In this document: in pieces, positions 44,593-53,604 of the stretch
Position numbering within the stretch: the stretch's first letter is position 1
Layout of the letters: each line of letters begins with the position of its first letter
Assembly (NCBI GenBank): GCA_902515745.1
Contig: CABXWB010000004.1
Location: 1-64,000, forward strand
DNA length: 64,000 bases
Source of the DNA: an uncultured Alphaproteobacteria bacterium
GTDB taxonomy: Bacteria > Pseudomonadota > Alphaproteobacteria > HIMB59 > GCA-002718135
Direction: 5' to 3'
The notes under the pieces: model-generated
What the model saw: the letters and a program-made list of their open reading frames with translations, nothing else
What the model was told of the DNA's origin: nothing
The model's database searches: none
Program-made: the position numbers and the translations under genes

Positions 44593-45932
44593 TATCTGTC
44601 ATGCATATAGTTCGAGATACCTGTTCTTAATTTTTCAATTATCTCATCAATATGTTTTTTTTCACAAGTAAATGGAGGTGCAACGATTAAACAATCACCT
44701 GTTGCTTTCAGGCTTAAACCTGCTTCAAATAATTTTTTAAAACAAGCATATCCAGCTTTGCCTAAACGCTCATCCATTTTAATATCAATTCCTCCCATCA
44801 TTCCATATCCTCTTATATCAGTAATGATATCTAAGTCTTTCAAAGTAAATAAACCATCTAAGAAATATGGAGACATATCTTTTGCTCTATTAAATAAATC
44901 TTCTTTCTCAATTATATCTTGCATTGCTAAACCTGCAGCCATTGAAACAGGTATAGCGGAATAAGTGTAGCCATGAAAAAATTCTATAGCTCCTGTAGGT
45001 GAAGCATCAATAATAGTATCATAGATATGATCACGTGAAGCTACTGCTCCTAAAGGTACGACACCATTAGTAATTGCTTTAGCCATTGTCATGATATCAG
45101 GGCAAACATCAAAAGCTTGAGCTGCAAATGGAGCACCCATTCGTCCCCAACCAGTAATAACTTCATCAAAAATTAAAAGAATACCGTGTTTGTCACAAAT
45201 TTGTCTTAGTCTTTTTAAATACCCTTTTGGAGGTACCAAAGTGCCTGTTGATCCTGCTACTGGCTCAACAATACATGCAGCAATATTTTCTGCACCAATG
45301 TTACCTGCAATTCTTTCAAGATCATCTGCAAGATCAGCGCCTGTTTCAGGTTCGCCTTTTACAAATAAATTTTCAGGTAAATGAGTATGTCTTAGATGAT
45401 GTACATTCGGCATGAGAATATTTGAGAAAGTTTTTCTATTAGCAATCATTCCACCAACAGAAATTCCTCCAATATTCATTCCATGATAACCTCTTTCTCT
45501 TCCTACAATGTGAGATCTATGACCTTCTCCTTTTGCTTTAAAATATGCTATCGCTGTTTTAATTGCTGTTTCAACAGCTGATGAACCACAAATAGTAAAA
45601 AATATTTTATTTAAATCTTCGGGTGTATGTTTTGAAACTTTTCTCGCTAAATCAAATGAACCTCCAAAACCTTGTTGAAATGGTTGAACATAATCTAATT
45701 GCTCTAATTGTTTTGATACTGCTTCTCTTATTTCTGGTCTTGAATGACCCGCTGGACTGCAAAATAATCCTGAGCTAGCATCAATTAATTTATTTCCATA
45801 ATGATCAGTATAATAAACACCTTCTGCTTTAACCATTAATCTTGGACTATTTTTATAGTCTCTATTAGATGTAAATGGCATCCAATGCTCTTCTAATGAA
45901 TTAGGTATTTCAGTTCTTTTTTCTAAGTCCAT
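44592..45932 (-). CDS. Class III omega-amino-acid:pyruvate aminotransferase
   Basis: A PLP enzyme of about 446 residues: EHWMPFTSNRDYKNSPR near 15, ICGSSAVETAIKTA near 114, RERGYHGMNIGG near 145, IFDEVITGWGRMG near 254 (Asp256) and the PLP lysine in MAKAITNG (Lys285). The sequence is nearest beta-alanine:pyruvate aminotransferases; taurine:pyruvate aminotransferase (Tpa) is a close relative. A TTG five codons upstream is in frame, but this ATG has AAGGA at 6 nt. It precedes ald and is divergent from a phosphotransacetylase gene, a context typical of taurine/sulfoacetaldehyde metabolism, although xsc is not in the window. Confidence 0.88.
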   Translation of the reverse strand: MDLEKRTEIPNSLEEHWMPFTSNRDYKNSPRLMVKAEGVYYTDHYGNKLIDASSGLFCSPAGHSRPEIREAVSKQLEQLDYVQPFQQGFGGSFDLARKVSKHTPEDLNKIFFTICGSSAVETAIKTAIAYFKAKGEGHRSHIVGRERGYHGMNIGGISVGGMIANRKTFSNILMPNVHHLRHTHLPENLFVKGEPETGADLADDLERIAGNIGAENIAACIVEPVAGSTGTLVPPKGYLKRLRQICDKHGILLIFDEVITGWGRMGAPFAAQAFDVCPDIMTMAKAITNGVVPLGAVASRDHIYDTIIDASPTGAIEFFHGYTYSAIPVSMAAGLAMQDIIEKEDLFNRAKDMSPYFLDGLFTLKDLDIITDIRGYGMMGGIDIKMDERLGKAGYACFKKLFEAGLSLKATGDCLIVAPPFTCEKKHIDEIIEKLRTGISNYMHDR

Positions 45933-45982
45933 TTTTTTCCTTATCAAAGATTGAGTATATGAAATTATCGATAAATCAAAGA

Positions 45983-46008
45983 ATATTTCTTACACAATAA
46001 AGAAATAT
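45983..46008. promoter_or_regulatory. Inverted repeat in the aminotransferase/phosphotransacetylase divergent promoter
   Basis: ATATTTCTT and AAGAAATAT, nine-base perfect arms with an 8-base centre, midway between the start codons at 45932 and 46051. A candidate shared operator. Confidence 0.4.
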
Positions 46009-46050
46009 CATAGGAAAAATTGTAGCAGTGGTATAGAGAGAATACCAAAT

Positions 46051-46950
46051 ATGAGCACATTGCCAGCAGATCTTAAAAGTAAAGCTTTAGAGACGCCTAA
46101 CATACCCGCAGCTGTTGTGTGCCCTAATCAAGAAAGCATCTTATCAGCTGTAATTGATGGTAAAAATATGAACCTCATCGATCCAACTTTAATTGGAAAT
46201 AAAAGTTTAATTGCTGAAACGGCAAAAAATTTAAGTTTGGATATTTCAAATTTAAATATTTTAGAAGCCAAGGATGAAGAAGATAGTGCTTCAGTTGCTT
46301 GTCAAATGTCTAATGAAGATAGAAGTAAAATCATAATTAAAGGGGACCTTCATACTGATATTTTAATGCGTTCTTATTTAAAAAAAGAATTTAATTTACT
46401 TGATGGCAGACGATTAAGTCATATTTGGCATATGACTACACCAAAACTTAAAAAACCTCTTTTTATCACTGATGGTGCCTTGAATGTTTTACCAAGAGTT
46501 GATATTAAATTACAGATTCTCAAAAATGCTGTTCAGTTTTGTAATAAACTAAACATTAACAAACCCAAAGTTGCAATTTTATCAGGTACAGAAGATCCAA
46601 TAGAAAGCATGCCAAGTTCAGTTGATGCCAAAAAAGTTATGAAACTTGCGTTAGAAGAAAAAATTAATGCTTTTGTTCATGGGCCGCTTGCTTTAGATAA
46701 TGCTGTTTCTGAGGAAGCAGCTAAAATAAAAGGAATTAAAAATGATGTTGCTGGTGATGCTGATATATTATTGGTACCTAATTTAGAAACTGGAAATTCT
46801 TTATCTAAAATAATGGTTTATTTTATGAACGCTTGTGCTGCAGGAATAGTAATTGGTGGTAAAGTGCCTGTTGTGGTCCCTAGTAGAGCTGATAGTAAAA
46901 ATTCTAAACTTGCATCAATTATGGCAGCTGTCGTTGCAACAAATAACTAA
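46051..46950 (+). CDS. pta: Phosphate acetyl/butyryltransferase family protein
   Basis: A 299-residue PTA_PTB-fold protein that would interconvert acyl-CoA and acyl phosphate. Marks include AVVCPNQESILSAV near 20, LMRSYLKKEFNLLDGRRLSHIWHM near 105, LFITDGALNVLP near 137, VHGPLALDNAVS near 208 and LLVPNLETGNSLSKIMVYF near 234. Short stand-alone Pta proteins of this kind accompany sulfoacetaldehyde acetyltransferase in organosulfonate users. Here it faces a taurine-type aminotransferase. Butyryl transfer is an alternative. Confidence 0.82.
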   Translation: MSTLPADLKSKALETPNIPAAVVCPNQESILSAVIDGKNMNLIDPTLIGNKSLIAETAKNLSLDISNLNILEAKDEEDSASVACQMSNEDRSKIIIKGDLHTDILMRSYLKKEFNLLDGRRLSHIWHMTTPKLKKPLFITDGALNVLPRVDIKLQILKNAVQFCNKLNINKPKVAILSGTEDPIESMPSSVDAKKVMKLALEEKINAFVHGPLALDNAVSEEAAKIKGIKNDVAGDADILLVPNLETGNSLSKIMVYFMNACAAGIVIGGKVPVVVPSRADSKNSKLASIMAAVVATNN

Positions 46951-46973
46951 TTAATAAATAAATTTTTACTCGA

Positions 46974-47831
46974 ATGTTATTGAGACACTACTTTTTAATT
47001 TTAATAATCACTTTTTTATTTGGAAGTGCCTACCCAGTTCAAAAAGTTATTTTTAATGAAAATGTACCTCCATTACTAATGGGAAGCTTAAGAATGTTAG
47101 TGGTTTTCGTTTGCCTTTTACCCTTTTGGAGATTTAGAATTCCTAAAAAAAAATACTGGTTACCACTTCTCTTTTTTTCAATCTCTATGGGTTTTTTGGC
47201 AAATGTCTTTATGACATTATCTTTAAACGAAGCAAACATAGTTTCTCCAATAATTATTGGTTCTCAACTAGCTGTACCATTTGCAATATTATTAAGCTCA
47301 TTTTTTTTAAAAGAAAAAGTAAGTATTAAAAAATGGGCTCTTATATTTATTTCTTTTTTTGGCATTATTTTGTTAGGCTTTGATCCATTTATAAGAAATG
47401 AAATTTATGCGTTAATCTTAATTACGTTAATGGCATTCTTCTATGCTAGTGCTCAAGTATTTTCCAGATACCTAAAAGATTTAGAAGTCACACTCACAAA
47501 TGCAGTAATGGGATTAGTAGGATTTATATTACTAATTATTTCATCATCAATTTTTGAAGGACAAACAATAAACGAAATAAAAAATATTAGTTTTCAGTCG
47601 TGGTTATTAATATTGCATTCAGGTATCTTTGTTTCAATCGCTGCACACATGTCGATGTTCTATTTGTATAGGACGTATCCTGTTAATAGAGTATTTCCAT
47701 TTTACGCTTTATTTCCTGTATTTGGTGTGTTGCTAACATTTATAATTTTTTATGAAATACCAACTTTAATTACTGTTGTTGGTGGTATAATTGTAATCGT
47801 GGCAACTTATTATATTAATAAGGAAAATTAA
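46974..47831 (+). CDS. EamA/DMT-family membrane transporter
   Basis: A 285-residue integral membrane protein with ten predicted helices in two repeats; LLRHYFLILIITFLFGSAYP opens the first and ALILITLMAFFYASAQVFSRY lies at the start of the second. It follows the phosphotransacetylase gene by 23 nt. Its 3' end abuts the convergent SnoaL-type gene with no spacer. Export of a small metabolite or import of an amine or sulfonate are both possible. Confidence 0.84.
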   Translation: MLLRHYFLILIITFLFGSAYPVQKVIFNENVPPLLMGSLRMLVVFVCLLPFWRFRIPKKKYWLPLLFFSISMGFLANVFMTLSLNEANIVSPIIIGSQLAVPFAILLSSFFLKEKVSIKKWALIFISFFGIILLGFDPFIRNEIYALILITLMAFFYASAQVFSRYLKDLEVTLTNAVMGLVGFILLIISSSIFEGQTINEIKNISFQSWLLILHSGIFVSIAAHMSMFYLYRTYPVNRVFPFYALFPVFGVLLTFIIFYEIPTLITVVGGIIVIVATYYINKEN

Positions 47832-48905
47832 TTATTTTAAAACATCCAATCCATTAGAAATTTTTATATTTCCTGTTTGGCGAGCTTTATTAAATTCTTT
47901 AATTCGATCAAAGACATCGATACCAATTTGCCTATAAATATCCAGTAAATCAATTAAGACCCAGTTTTCTCTGATCAAACCATCTTCAAGTCTCCAAAAA
48001 TCTAAACTACGCATTTCTAATGGCTGATTTGATGGTGCTATACCCATCCAACCATCATTAGTTATAGTTAACCTCATATTAGGCCAACCTGTTTCACAAA
48101 CATAATTACCTTCGTGTAACCAATGTGTTTTTAAATCTTCCATACCTTCTATTGCTAATTTTTCATTAGAAGATCCACCTTTACGATCAGGCATTGCTCT
48201 TAAAAAAGGTATTTGGTGCCAATGTCTAAATCCAGCTATCCCCCTTCCTGTCCCAATTCCTGCTGGCCCATACCAATTCAGATTAGGATGCCAATATTTT
48301 TCTAATTGCATTACTCTAGGATTAGGGTCAGTTGGATGAATAGATAAATCATGAAGCATATTAATGACGTGATCAAAATTCTTTTTACCATCTCCTTTTA
48401 TGGCAAGACCATCAGATGTCATCGGTGATGGTGTACATAAAAAAGCACCTAACTGAGGTGCCATCGGCCATGCATTTGCTTGCATCATCAATTCAGGTAA
48501 ATCCCAAATTGCTTGTACTTGGACAATCTTATTATCTTCTACCTGAAAAAATTCATGGTAACGCATATGTATTAAATTTCCAGTCGGTTGAATATTTAAA
48601 TATGGTTTAAGGAATGTTCCCATATAATTACCCATTGTTCCAATCCAATTTCTGCCTTCTGGAGTTGTTCCAGCCATGACAATCATATCTCTTCTTTCAA
48701 GATCTGGAATACTATCAAAGAGAGGAATTAAACATTTTGTTAATAAATGGTCTAAACCTTTAAAAGTTCCAAACGGATGACAAAAATGCATTAAAGTATC
48801 ATTTGAAAAATATTTATTTAATGATTTTTTGATGATGTCTATATCAAAAGTTTGAGTTGAAATTTGATAGTCAATAAAATATTTTTTTAATTCTTCAGAT
48901 GTCAT
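47832..48905 (-). CDS. Tandem SnoaL/NTF2-like protein (type A)
   Basis: A 357-residue cytoplasmic protein that I read as two SnoaL-like (NTF2-fold) domains. Domain 1 (about 1-150) has HFCHPFGTFKG near 41, DLERRDMIVMAG near 68 and NWIGTMGNYMGTFL near 86; domain 2 (about 185-345) has YWHPNLNWYGPAGIGTGRG near 206 and RENWVLIDLLDIYRQIGID near 317. The order and spacing recur in two other genes (56379 and 60581). SnoaL folds include cyclases, isomerases and hydratases; no reaction can be assigned. Last gene of the ABC importer operon, TAATG-coupled to the SDR. Confidence 0.78.
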   Translation of the reverse strand: MTSEELKKYFIDYQISTQTFDIDIIKKSLNKYFSNDTLMHFCHPFGTFKGLDHLLTKCLIPLFDSIPDLERRDMIVMAGTTPEGRNWIGTMGNYMGTFLKPYLNIQPTGNLIHMRYHEFFQVEDNKIVQVQAIWDLPELMMQANAWPMAPQLGAFLCTPSPMTSDGLAIKGDGKKNFDHVINMLHDLSIHPTDPNPRVMQLEKYWHPNLNWYGPAGIGTGRGIAGFRHWHQIPFLRAMPDRKGGSSNEKLAIEGMEDLKTHWLHEGNYVCETGWPNMRLTITNDGWMGIAPSNQPLEMRSLDFWRLEDGLIRENWVLIDLLDIYRQIGIDVFDRIKEFNKARQTGNIKISNGLDVLK

Positions 48906-49672
48906 TATTTTGCTGTCCAGCCTCCATCAATAACTAAAGAAGAGCCTGTCATCATTGAAGAAGCATCAGATGCTAAATACACGACGGCTGTTGCAATATC
49001 ACTTTCAGTTGCAACCTTACCCAAAGGAATATTTTTAATAACAGATTTTTTAAAATCTTTATTTTTAAAAAAATTTTTTACCATAGGTGTTTCAACAAAT
49101 GTAGGGCATATTGAGTTAACACGTATATTATGTTTTGCTAAGTCAATGGCCATGCCCTTAGTCAGACCCTCAATACCAAATTTAGTCATATTATATACAC
49201 TCCTCAATGGAGCACCTACTTTACCTAATTGTGAAGATAAATTAATTATTGATCCACCAATTTTTTTTCTATTTTTGGATTTAAGCATTATTTTAGTAGA
49301 AAGCTGAGCGATATCAAAAGAAGCTTTGATATTTAAATCTACCACCTCACTCATATCTTTTCTTTTTATTTTTGTAAAAAATTCAGGTCTATTTGTTCCA
49401 GCATTATTAACCAAAATATCCAATCTAGAAATTTTAGAAAATATTTTTTTTATCTCTTCAATGTTAGTAACATCACAAACAAAATAGCTACACCTTCTTT
49501 TTAATTTTGTAACAATACTTTGAATTTCCATAAGATCTTTTTCTGTACGGCTAATTATAATTATATTAGCACCAGCTTCTGCTAATGCTATAGAGCAGGC
49601 TTTACCAATTCCTTTACCAGCCCCAGTTATTAATGCTGTTTTATTTTTTACGTTTATATCTTTTAAAAACAT
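48905..49672 (-). CDS. Short-chain dehydrogenase/reductase (FabG-like)
   Basis: A 255-residue classical SDR: TGAGKGIG near 16, NNAGTNRPEF near 92, catalytic Ser in NLSSQLG near 145, YNMTK near 160 (YxxxK) and SLVIDGGW at the C-terminus. Likely oxidises or reduces a hydroxyl or keto group of the compound imported by the upstream ABC system. Sits between the HAD gene (16 nt) and the tandem SnoaL gene (TAATG). Confidence 0.87.
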   Translation of the reverse strand: MFLKDINVKNKTALITGAGKGIGKACSIALAEAGANIIIISRTEKDLMEIQSIVTKLKRRCSYFVCDVTNIEEIKKIFSKISRLDILVNNAGTNRPEFFTKIKRKDMSEVVDLNIKASFDIAQLSTKIMLKSKNRKKIGGSIINLSSQLGKVGAPLRSVYNMTKFGIEGLTKGMAIDLAKHNIRVNSICPTFVETPMVKNFFKNKDFKKSVIKNIPLGKVATESDIATAVVYLASDASSMMTGSSLVIDGGWTAK

Positions 49673-49688
49673 AAATCTTTTTTAATCT

Positions 49689-50348
49689 TTATAGTGAAAA
49701 TAATGATTGATCTAATATTTTTACTTTTTTGATACACATTTCAAAACTATCATCTGAATGATAATCGCCAGGAAAACCAATGCACTTTATTCCAGCACTT
49801 ACCGCAGACTTGCTACTTTCTTCAGTATCCTCAATAGCTAAACAATTATCAGGTTCTAAATTTAATTTTTCCAATGTTAGTTTGTATATTTCAGGATTAG
49901 GTTTTTCATATTTAACTAATGATCTATTTCCAATAAAATGAAAATCCTCTTTTGAAATTTGATTGGATAAACTTTTGAATACTGCCTCAACATTATTAAT
50001 TGTTGTTGAAGTTGATAAAGCTAGTTTAACATTATTTTTTTTTGTGAAGTTAATTATTTCATTTACACTTTTTCTTAATTTTTGTTTGTTTTTCATTATA
50101 AAAGAGCTAAAAATTTCAGTCTTTCTATTTCTTATTTTTGATGCATTAACGTTAACATTATTTTTTTCTGCAAAATCTTCTACCCTTTTTGTACCACCAG
50201 ATTTTTTTAATAAAATTTTATAATCTTGCTCATCCCAATACCAATCTAGACCAGCTTCTTTAAAAGCTTCATTGAACGAATTACGTTGTATATCTGATGA
50301 CTCTATTAGTGTTCCAATTGATCCAAATAGTAAGGCCTTATATTTCAT
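49689..50348 (-). CDS. HAD-superfamily protein lacking the motif I aspartates
   Basis: A 219-residue protein with the CbbY/beta-phosphoglucomutase-like HAD fold: motif II Thr in LALSTST near 114, motif III Lys in YEKPNPEIY near 151 and motif IV IEDTEES near 172. Motif I, normally FDxDGTL, reads FGSIGTL at 8-14, so both the nucleophile Asp and the acid/base Asp are replaced (Gly and Ile). On known HAD chemistry it should not be a phosphatase or phosphomutase. It may bind a phosphosugar or have another role. Same strand as the importer permeases, 24 nt downstream. Confidence 0.8.
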   Translation of the reverse strand: MKYKALLFGSIGTLIESSDIQRNSFNEAFKEAGLDWYWDEQDYKILLKKSGGTKRVEDFAEKNNVNVNASKIRNRKTEIFSSFIMKNKQKLRKSVNEIINFTKKNNVKLALSTSTTINNVEAVFKSLSNQISKEDFHFIGNRSLVKYEKPNPEIYKLTLEKLNLEPDNCLAIEDTEESSKSAVSAGIKCIGFPGDYHSDDSFEMCIKKVKILDQSLFSL

Positions 50349-50372
50349 ATTATTAGAAATTTAATTTTTATA

Positions 50373-51254
50373 TCAACCTTTCACTGCCCCAGCAGTTAAA
50401 CCACTTATTAGTTGTCGTTGAAAAAACATTATAATCATAAATAAAGGTGCAGTTGCAGAAACAACACTGGATACTGCCCACATATAATTTCCACTATGTT
50501 CAATTGTACCCAAATAGGCATTAATTTTAGGAACCATTGTATAATTTTGCTGATTTAAAAGAAGTGAAGTAACTGTAAAATCATTATAAGCTAACATCAT
50601 ACTAAATAAACCTGCTGTAACAACTCCCGGCCACATTACAGGCATTATAACAAAGCGAAATGCTTGAAAATAAGAGCAACCATCAATTAGTGCACTTTCA
50701 TCTAATTCTTTGGGAACTGTTTTAAAGAAAGAATATAGAAGCCATAGTGTAAAAGGTTGATTGATTGCGACTAAAACTATTATGGTAGTTGGCAGTATGC
50801 CCCAAACATTCAATTGAAAAAAAGGAAATAGATAACCTGAAACAAGTGTGATGTGAGGCATAGCTCTAAAAATCAAAGCAGCAATTAAAATCCAAAAAGT
50901 ATATTTATATGTTGATCTAGACAATGCATAAGCACCTAATGTTCCTAAAAATAAAGAGATTGTGACAACAGAAACAGTTATAATAATTGTATTCATTGTT
51001 GCTTTCCAAAATTCACCCTCAGTCCAAGACTCTACATATGCCTTAACTGTAGAAGTATCTCCTGTTTCAATCAAAGTATTAACCCCTGTTACAGCAAACA
51101 TCCAGTCAGCTCTTGAGAAAAAATCTGCTTTTACTTTAAATGATCCCCAAAAGGTCCATATAAAGGGAAAAACAGAAATAACTAACCAAGCAAGAATAAA
51201 AAAACTATTTATTAAAATTAGTTGCTTTGAGTATCTGTTAATTTTTGATTCCAT
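50373..51254 (-). CDS. ABC importer permease, MalG type
   Basis: A 293-residue CUT1-type permease with six hydrophobic segments and an EAA-like loop DESALIDGCSYFQAFRFVIMP near 195. A periplasmic segment of about 40 residues (RADWMFAVTGVNTLIETGD) follows TM1. Pairs with the MalF-type permease 1 nt upstream. No ATPase gene is found in this locus. Confidence 0.9.
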   Translation of the reverse strand: MESKINRYSKQLILINSFFILAWLVISVFPFIWTFWGSFKVKADFFSRADWMFAVTGVNTLIETGDTSTVKAYVESWTEGEFWKATMNTIIITVSVVTISLFLGTLGAYALSRSTYKYTFWILIAALIFRAMPHITLVSGYLFPFFQLNVWGILPTTIIVLVAINQPFTLWLLYSFFKTVPKELDESALIDGCSYFQAFRFVIMPVMWPGVVTAGLFSMMLAYNDFTVTSLLLNQQNYTMVPKINAYLGTIEHSGNYMWAVSSVVSATAPLFMIIMFFQRQLISGLTAGAVKG

Positions 51255-51255
51255 A

Positions 51256-52284
51256 TTATCTCTCTGTTCTAAATTCTCTCCAGGTTCTTATAAGTACTGG
51301 TGTTAATAAGATTGCTACACCAATAATAGTTAACATAGATGTTGCTCCTGCAGACCCAAATAACATTTTGTTTTCACTTCTTAAGTCATTATAAATCATC
51401 CAAGAAAGTGATTGAGCAACTCCTTCAGCAGCAAAACCAATTATAGGTTCAAGAACTCTGAAATTATCCATAAGGCAAATTAATATTATAAACGTTGCAA
51501 CTGGATAAAGATGTGGGATAACAATGTGTCTTACTCGTTCATATCTTGAAGCTCCATCGATAATTGCAGCTTCAATTGGATCTTGAGGTACAGTCTGCAA
51601 TGCAGCATAAAAAACAACAAAAGCAAAAGGTGTGTTATGCCAGATACCGTAAATAATCAGAGTTATCCATGTCAATTGACTTGAAGACTTTAGTGATAAG
51701 TTTGGATCATCAAATAAGAATTGAATAAATGAACCCAATATTCCCTTTGCATCTATCATCCAAAATAAAACTAGAGATCCAATCAATGGTGTTACAATCA
51801 TTGGTAAAATAACACCAAAAATGGTTGGGCCTTTTAAGCTTTTTGTAATCGTATTTACACTTAATGCTACTATGAAGCCTAAGATTACTACTGGTGGTGT
51901 AACTGCAAAACAAAATGTAAGTGTAAACAGTAATGCTTTATAAAATGGGAGATTAAGTAAAATATCTGTGAACTCAGCTATTGATGATGAATTAGTCCAG
52001 GCCTCTTTAATTTCATCAAAAGCTAAATGGTTTCTATCTCCGTAAGTTCCCAAACCATTAAACCTTCCAAGAGGCTGTTCCTCTTGTAATTTATTTGTAG
52101 CCTCAATATCTACTTTTGTTTCAGTTTTACATCCAAATGGATCACATTTTTCTACTTCCATTAAAATTTGTTCAGGTTCGATATGAAGAGATTGAAAGAA
52201 ACTAGAGATAATTGGAAGGCCAATAAACATCAGCATTGCCAATCCACTTGGAAAGAAAAACCAAAAGAATGTTCTGTGAGGCAT
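51256..52284 (-). CDS. ABC importer permease, MalF type
   Basis: A 342-residue CUT1-type permease. TM1 (SGLAMLMFIGLPIISSFFQSL) is followed by an enlarged periplasmic region of about 80 residues with CDPFGC near 48, then a TM bundle and the EAA loop EAAIIDGASRYERVRHIVIP near 235. First gene after the binding-protein hairpin; no ribosome site is evident before the ATG. Confidence 0.9.
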   Translation of the reverse strand: MPHRTFFWFFFPSGLAMLMFIGLPIISSFFQSLHIEPEQILMEVEKCDPFGCKTETKVDIEATNKLQEEQPLGRFNGLGTYGDRNHLAFDEIKEAWTNSSSIAEFTDILLNLPFYKALLFTLTFCFAVTPPVVILGFIVALSVNTITKSLKGPTIFGVILPMIVTPLIGSLVLFWMIDAKGILGSFIQFLFDDPNLSLKSSSQLTWITLIIYGIWHNTPFAFVVFYAALQTVPQDPIEAAIIDGASRYERVRHIVIPHLYPVATFIILICLMDNFRVLEPIIGFAAEGVAQSLSWMIYNDLRSENKMLFGSAGATSMLTIIGVAILLTPVLIRTWREFRTER

Positions 52285-52295
52285 CTATTTTTTTT

Positions 52296-52327
52296 AAAAA
52301 AAGTGGAACATAATAATGTTCCACTTT
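52296..52327 (-). terminator. Intrinsic terminator/attenuator after binding-protein gene
   Basis: AAAGTGGAACAT (52300-52311) and ATGTTCCACTTT (52316-52327) form a 12-bp stem with an AATA loop in plus-strand terms; on the minus strand seven Ts follow. The MalF-type start codon lies about 12 nt further on. Confidence 0.88.
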
Positions 52328-52347
52328 AACATAAATAATTATATGGC

Positions 52348-53583
52348 TTATAGAAAACCTTGCTCAGTAGCTTTTGCTACATAAGCAGCTTCTACATCAG
52401 CTAATGCCTTTTCAGCAGACTCATTTCCTTGAAGGAATTCTACAAGTTCTGTACTCAAAGCACCATGTAATAGACTCATGTATGGTAAGCTTGGGTAAGG
52501 TGTTGCACCTCTATTAGCAGCGTCAACAACTGGTCCTGCTGTATCTCCAGGTGAATAGCCATCAATCAACCAAATAGTTGCATTTGGATTAGCATTTGCC
52601 ATTTCTGTTGAAGTTGCTGCACCTAAAAGAGCTCTAAAAGATGCCTCTGCATTTTCATCAGAAGTATTTGTAGCTATTCCAAAACCATCCCACCATAGAG
52701 TTGTTGCAGGTTTCATTCCACCACCAACTGATGGAGATGGAGCTAGTCTTGTATCAGCTTTAATCATCTGATCACCTTCGTCATCTAATAATGATGCTGC
52801 TCCTGAGTTCCAGATATGCATTAATGCTACATTACCAGACTCCCATTCTTCTTTAACTGCATTGGTATCTTGAGTTAAGAAATCAGGATTACTCACTTCT
52901 GTTAATCTTTTAAGCATATTAAGAGCAGCTACTCCATTAGCATTATTAACACTTACTTCTGCTGTTCCTGCTTTAAAGAAGTCACCTCCGTGACCAAGAT
53001 ACATATTTACGAACTCTTGACCTAGATTCCATCCAGATTTGAAAGCTCCAGCATATGGGTTAGCCATTTTGCCAGATGCCTTAATTTTTTCTGAAGCTGC
53101 AATTACTTCTTCATATGTTGAAGGAACTGCGATACCTAAATCATTGAGGATGCTTTCTCTGTACCAAAGATGCTGTGCGTTAGCCATAAAAGCTATTGCA
53201 TAGATCTTTCCATCAATCATAATCTTTTGATTATCTTGTAATGCACTTCCGTATTTAGCAACTAAATCATCAAGTGGACGAATTAAATTATCATTCATTA
53301 AAGTTGTAATTGAACCGTTTGTTACAAGTTTTGCAGAAAATTCAGCTGGGTTAGCTGATAGAGCCGCAACTTGTAATTTATTATGATCAACGGAGTGAGT
53401 TACAGAAAAATCTGCACCTTCTCCTGCACAACTTTTTACTTCATCCATGAAAATTCTGTATGTTGTAAATTCGTTTGCTAGAATCTTTATTGATCCATCT
53501 GTTACTCCACAAGGAGAATGCCCGCCAGCAAACGCACTTGTGCTAACAAAAGAGAATAATAAAGCTATTAATAATTTTTTCAT
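52348..53583 (-). CDS. Extracellular solute-binding protein, family 1
   Basis: A 411-residue CUT1-type binding protein. The signal peptide (LLIALLFSFVSTSAFA) ends before GGHSPCGVTDG. Family text includes AKLVTNGSITTLM, PLDDLVAKYG, YAIAFMANAQHLWYRESIL and WWDGFGIATNTSDEN. An AGGGG ribosome site precedes the ATG. First gene of a minus-strand operon ending in a tandem SnoaL gene and divergent from a LacI-type regulator. Ligand unknown. Confidence 0.9.
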   Translation of the reverse strand: MKKLLIALLFSFVSTSAFAGGHSPCGVTDGSIKILANEFTTYRIFMDEVKSCAGEGADFSVTHSVDHNKLQVAALSANPAEFSAKLVTNGSITTLMNDNLIRPLDDLVAKYGSALQDNQKIMIDGKIYAIAFMANAQHLWYRESILNDLGIAVPSTYEEVIAASEKIKASGKMANPYAGAFKSGWNLGQEFVNMYLGHGGDFFKAGTAEVSVNNANGVAALNMLKRLTEVSNPDFLTQDTNAVKEEWESGNVALMHIWNSGAASLLDDEGDQMIKADTRLAPSPSVGGGMKPATTLWWDGFGIATNTSDENAEASFRALLGAATSTEMANANPNATIWLIDGYSPGDTAGPVVDAANRGATPYPSLPYMSLLHGALSTELVEFLQGNESAEKALADVEAAYVAKATEQGFL

Positions 53584-53604
53584 ATATATTTCCCCTTAGT
53601 ATTA

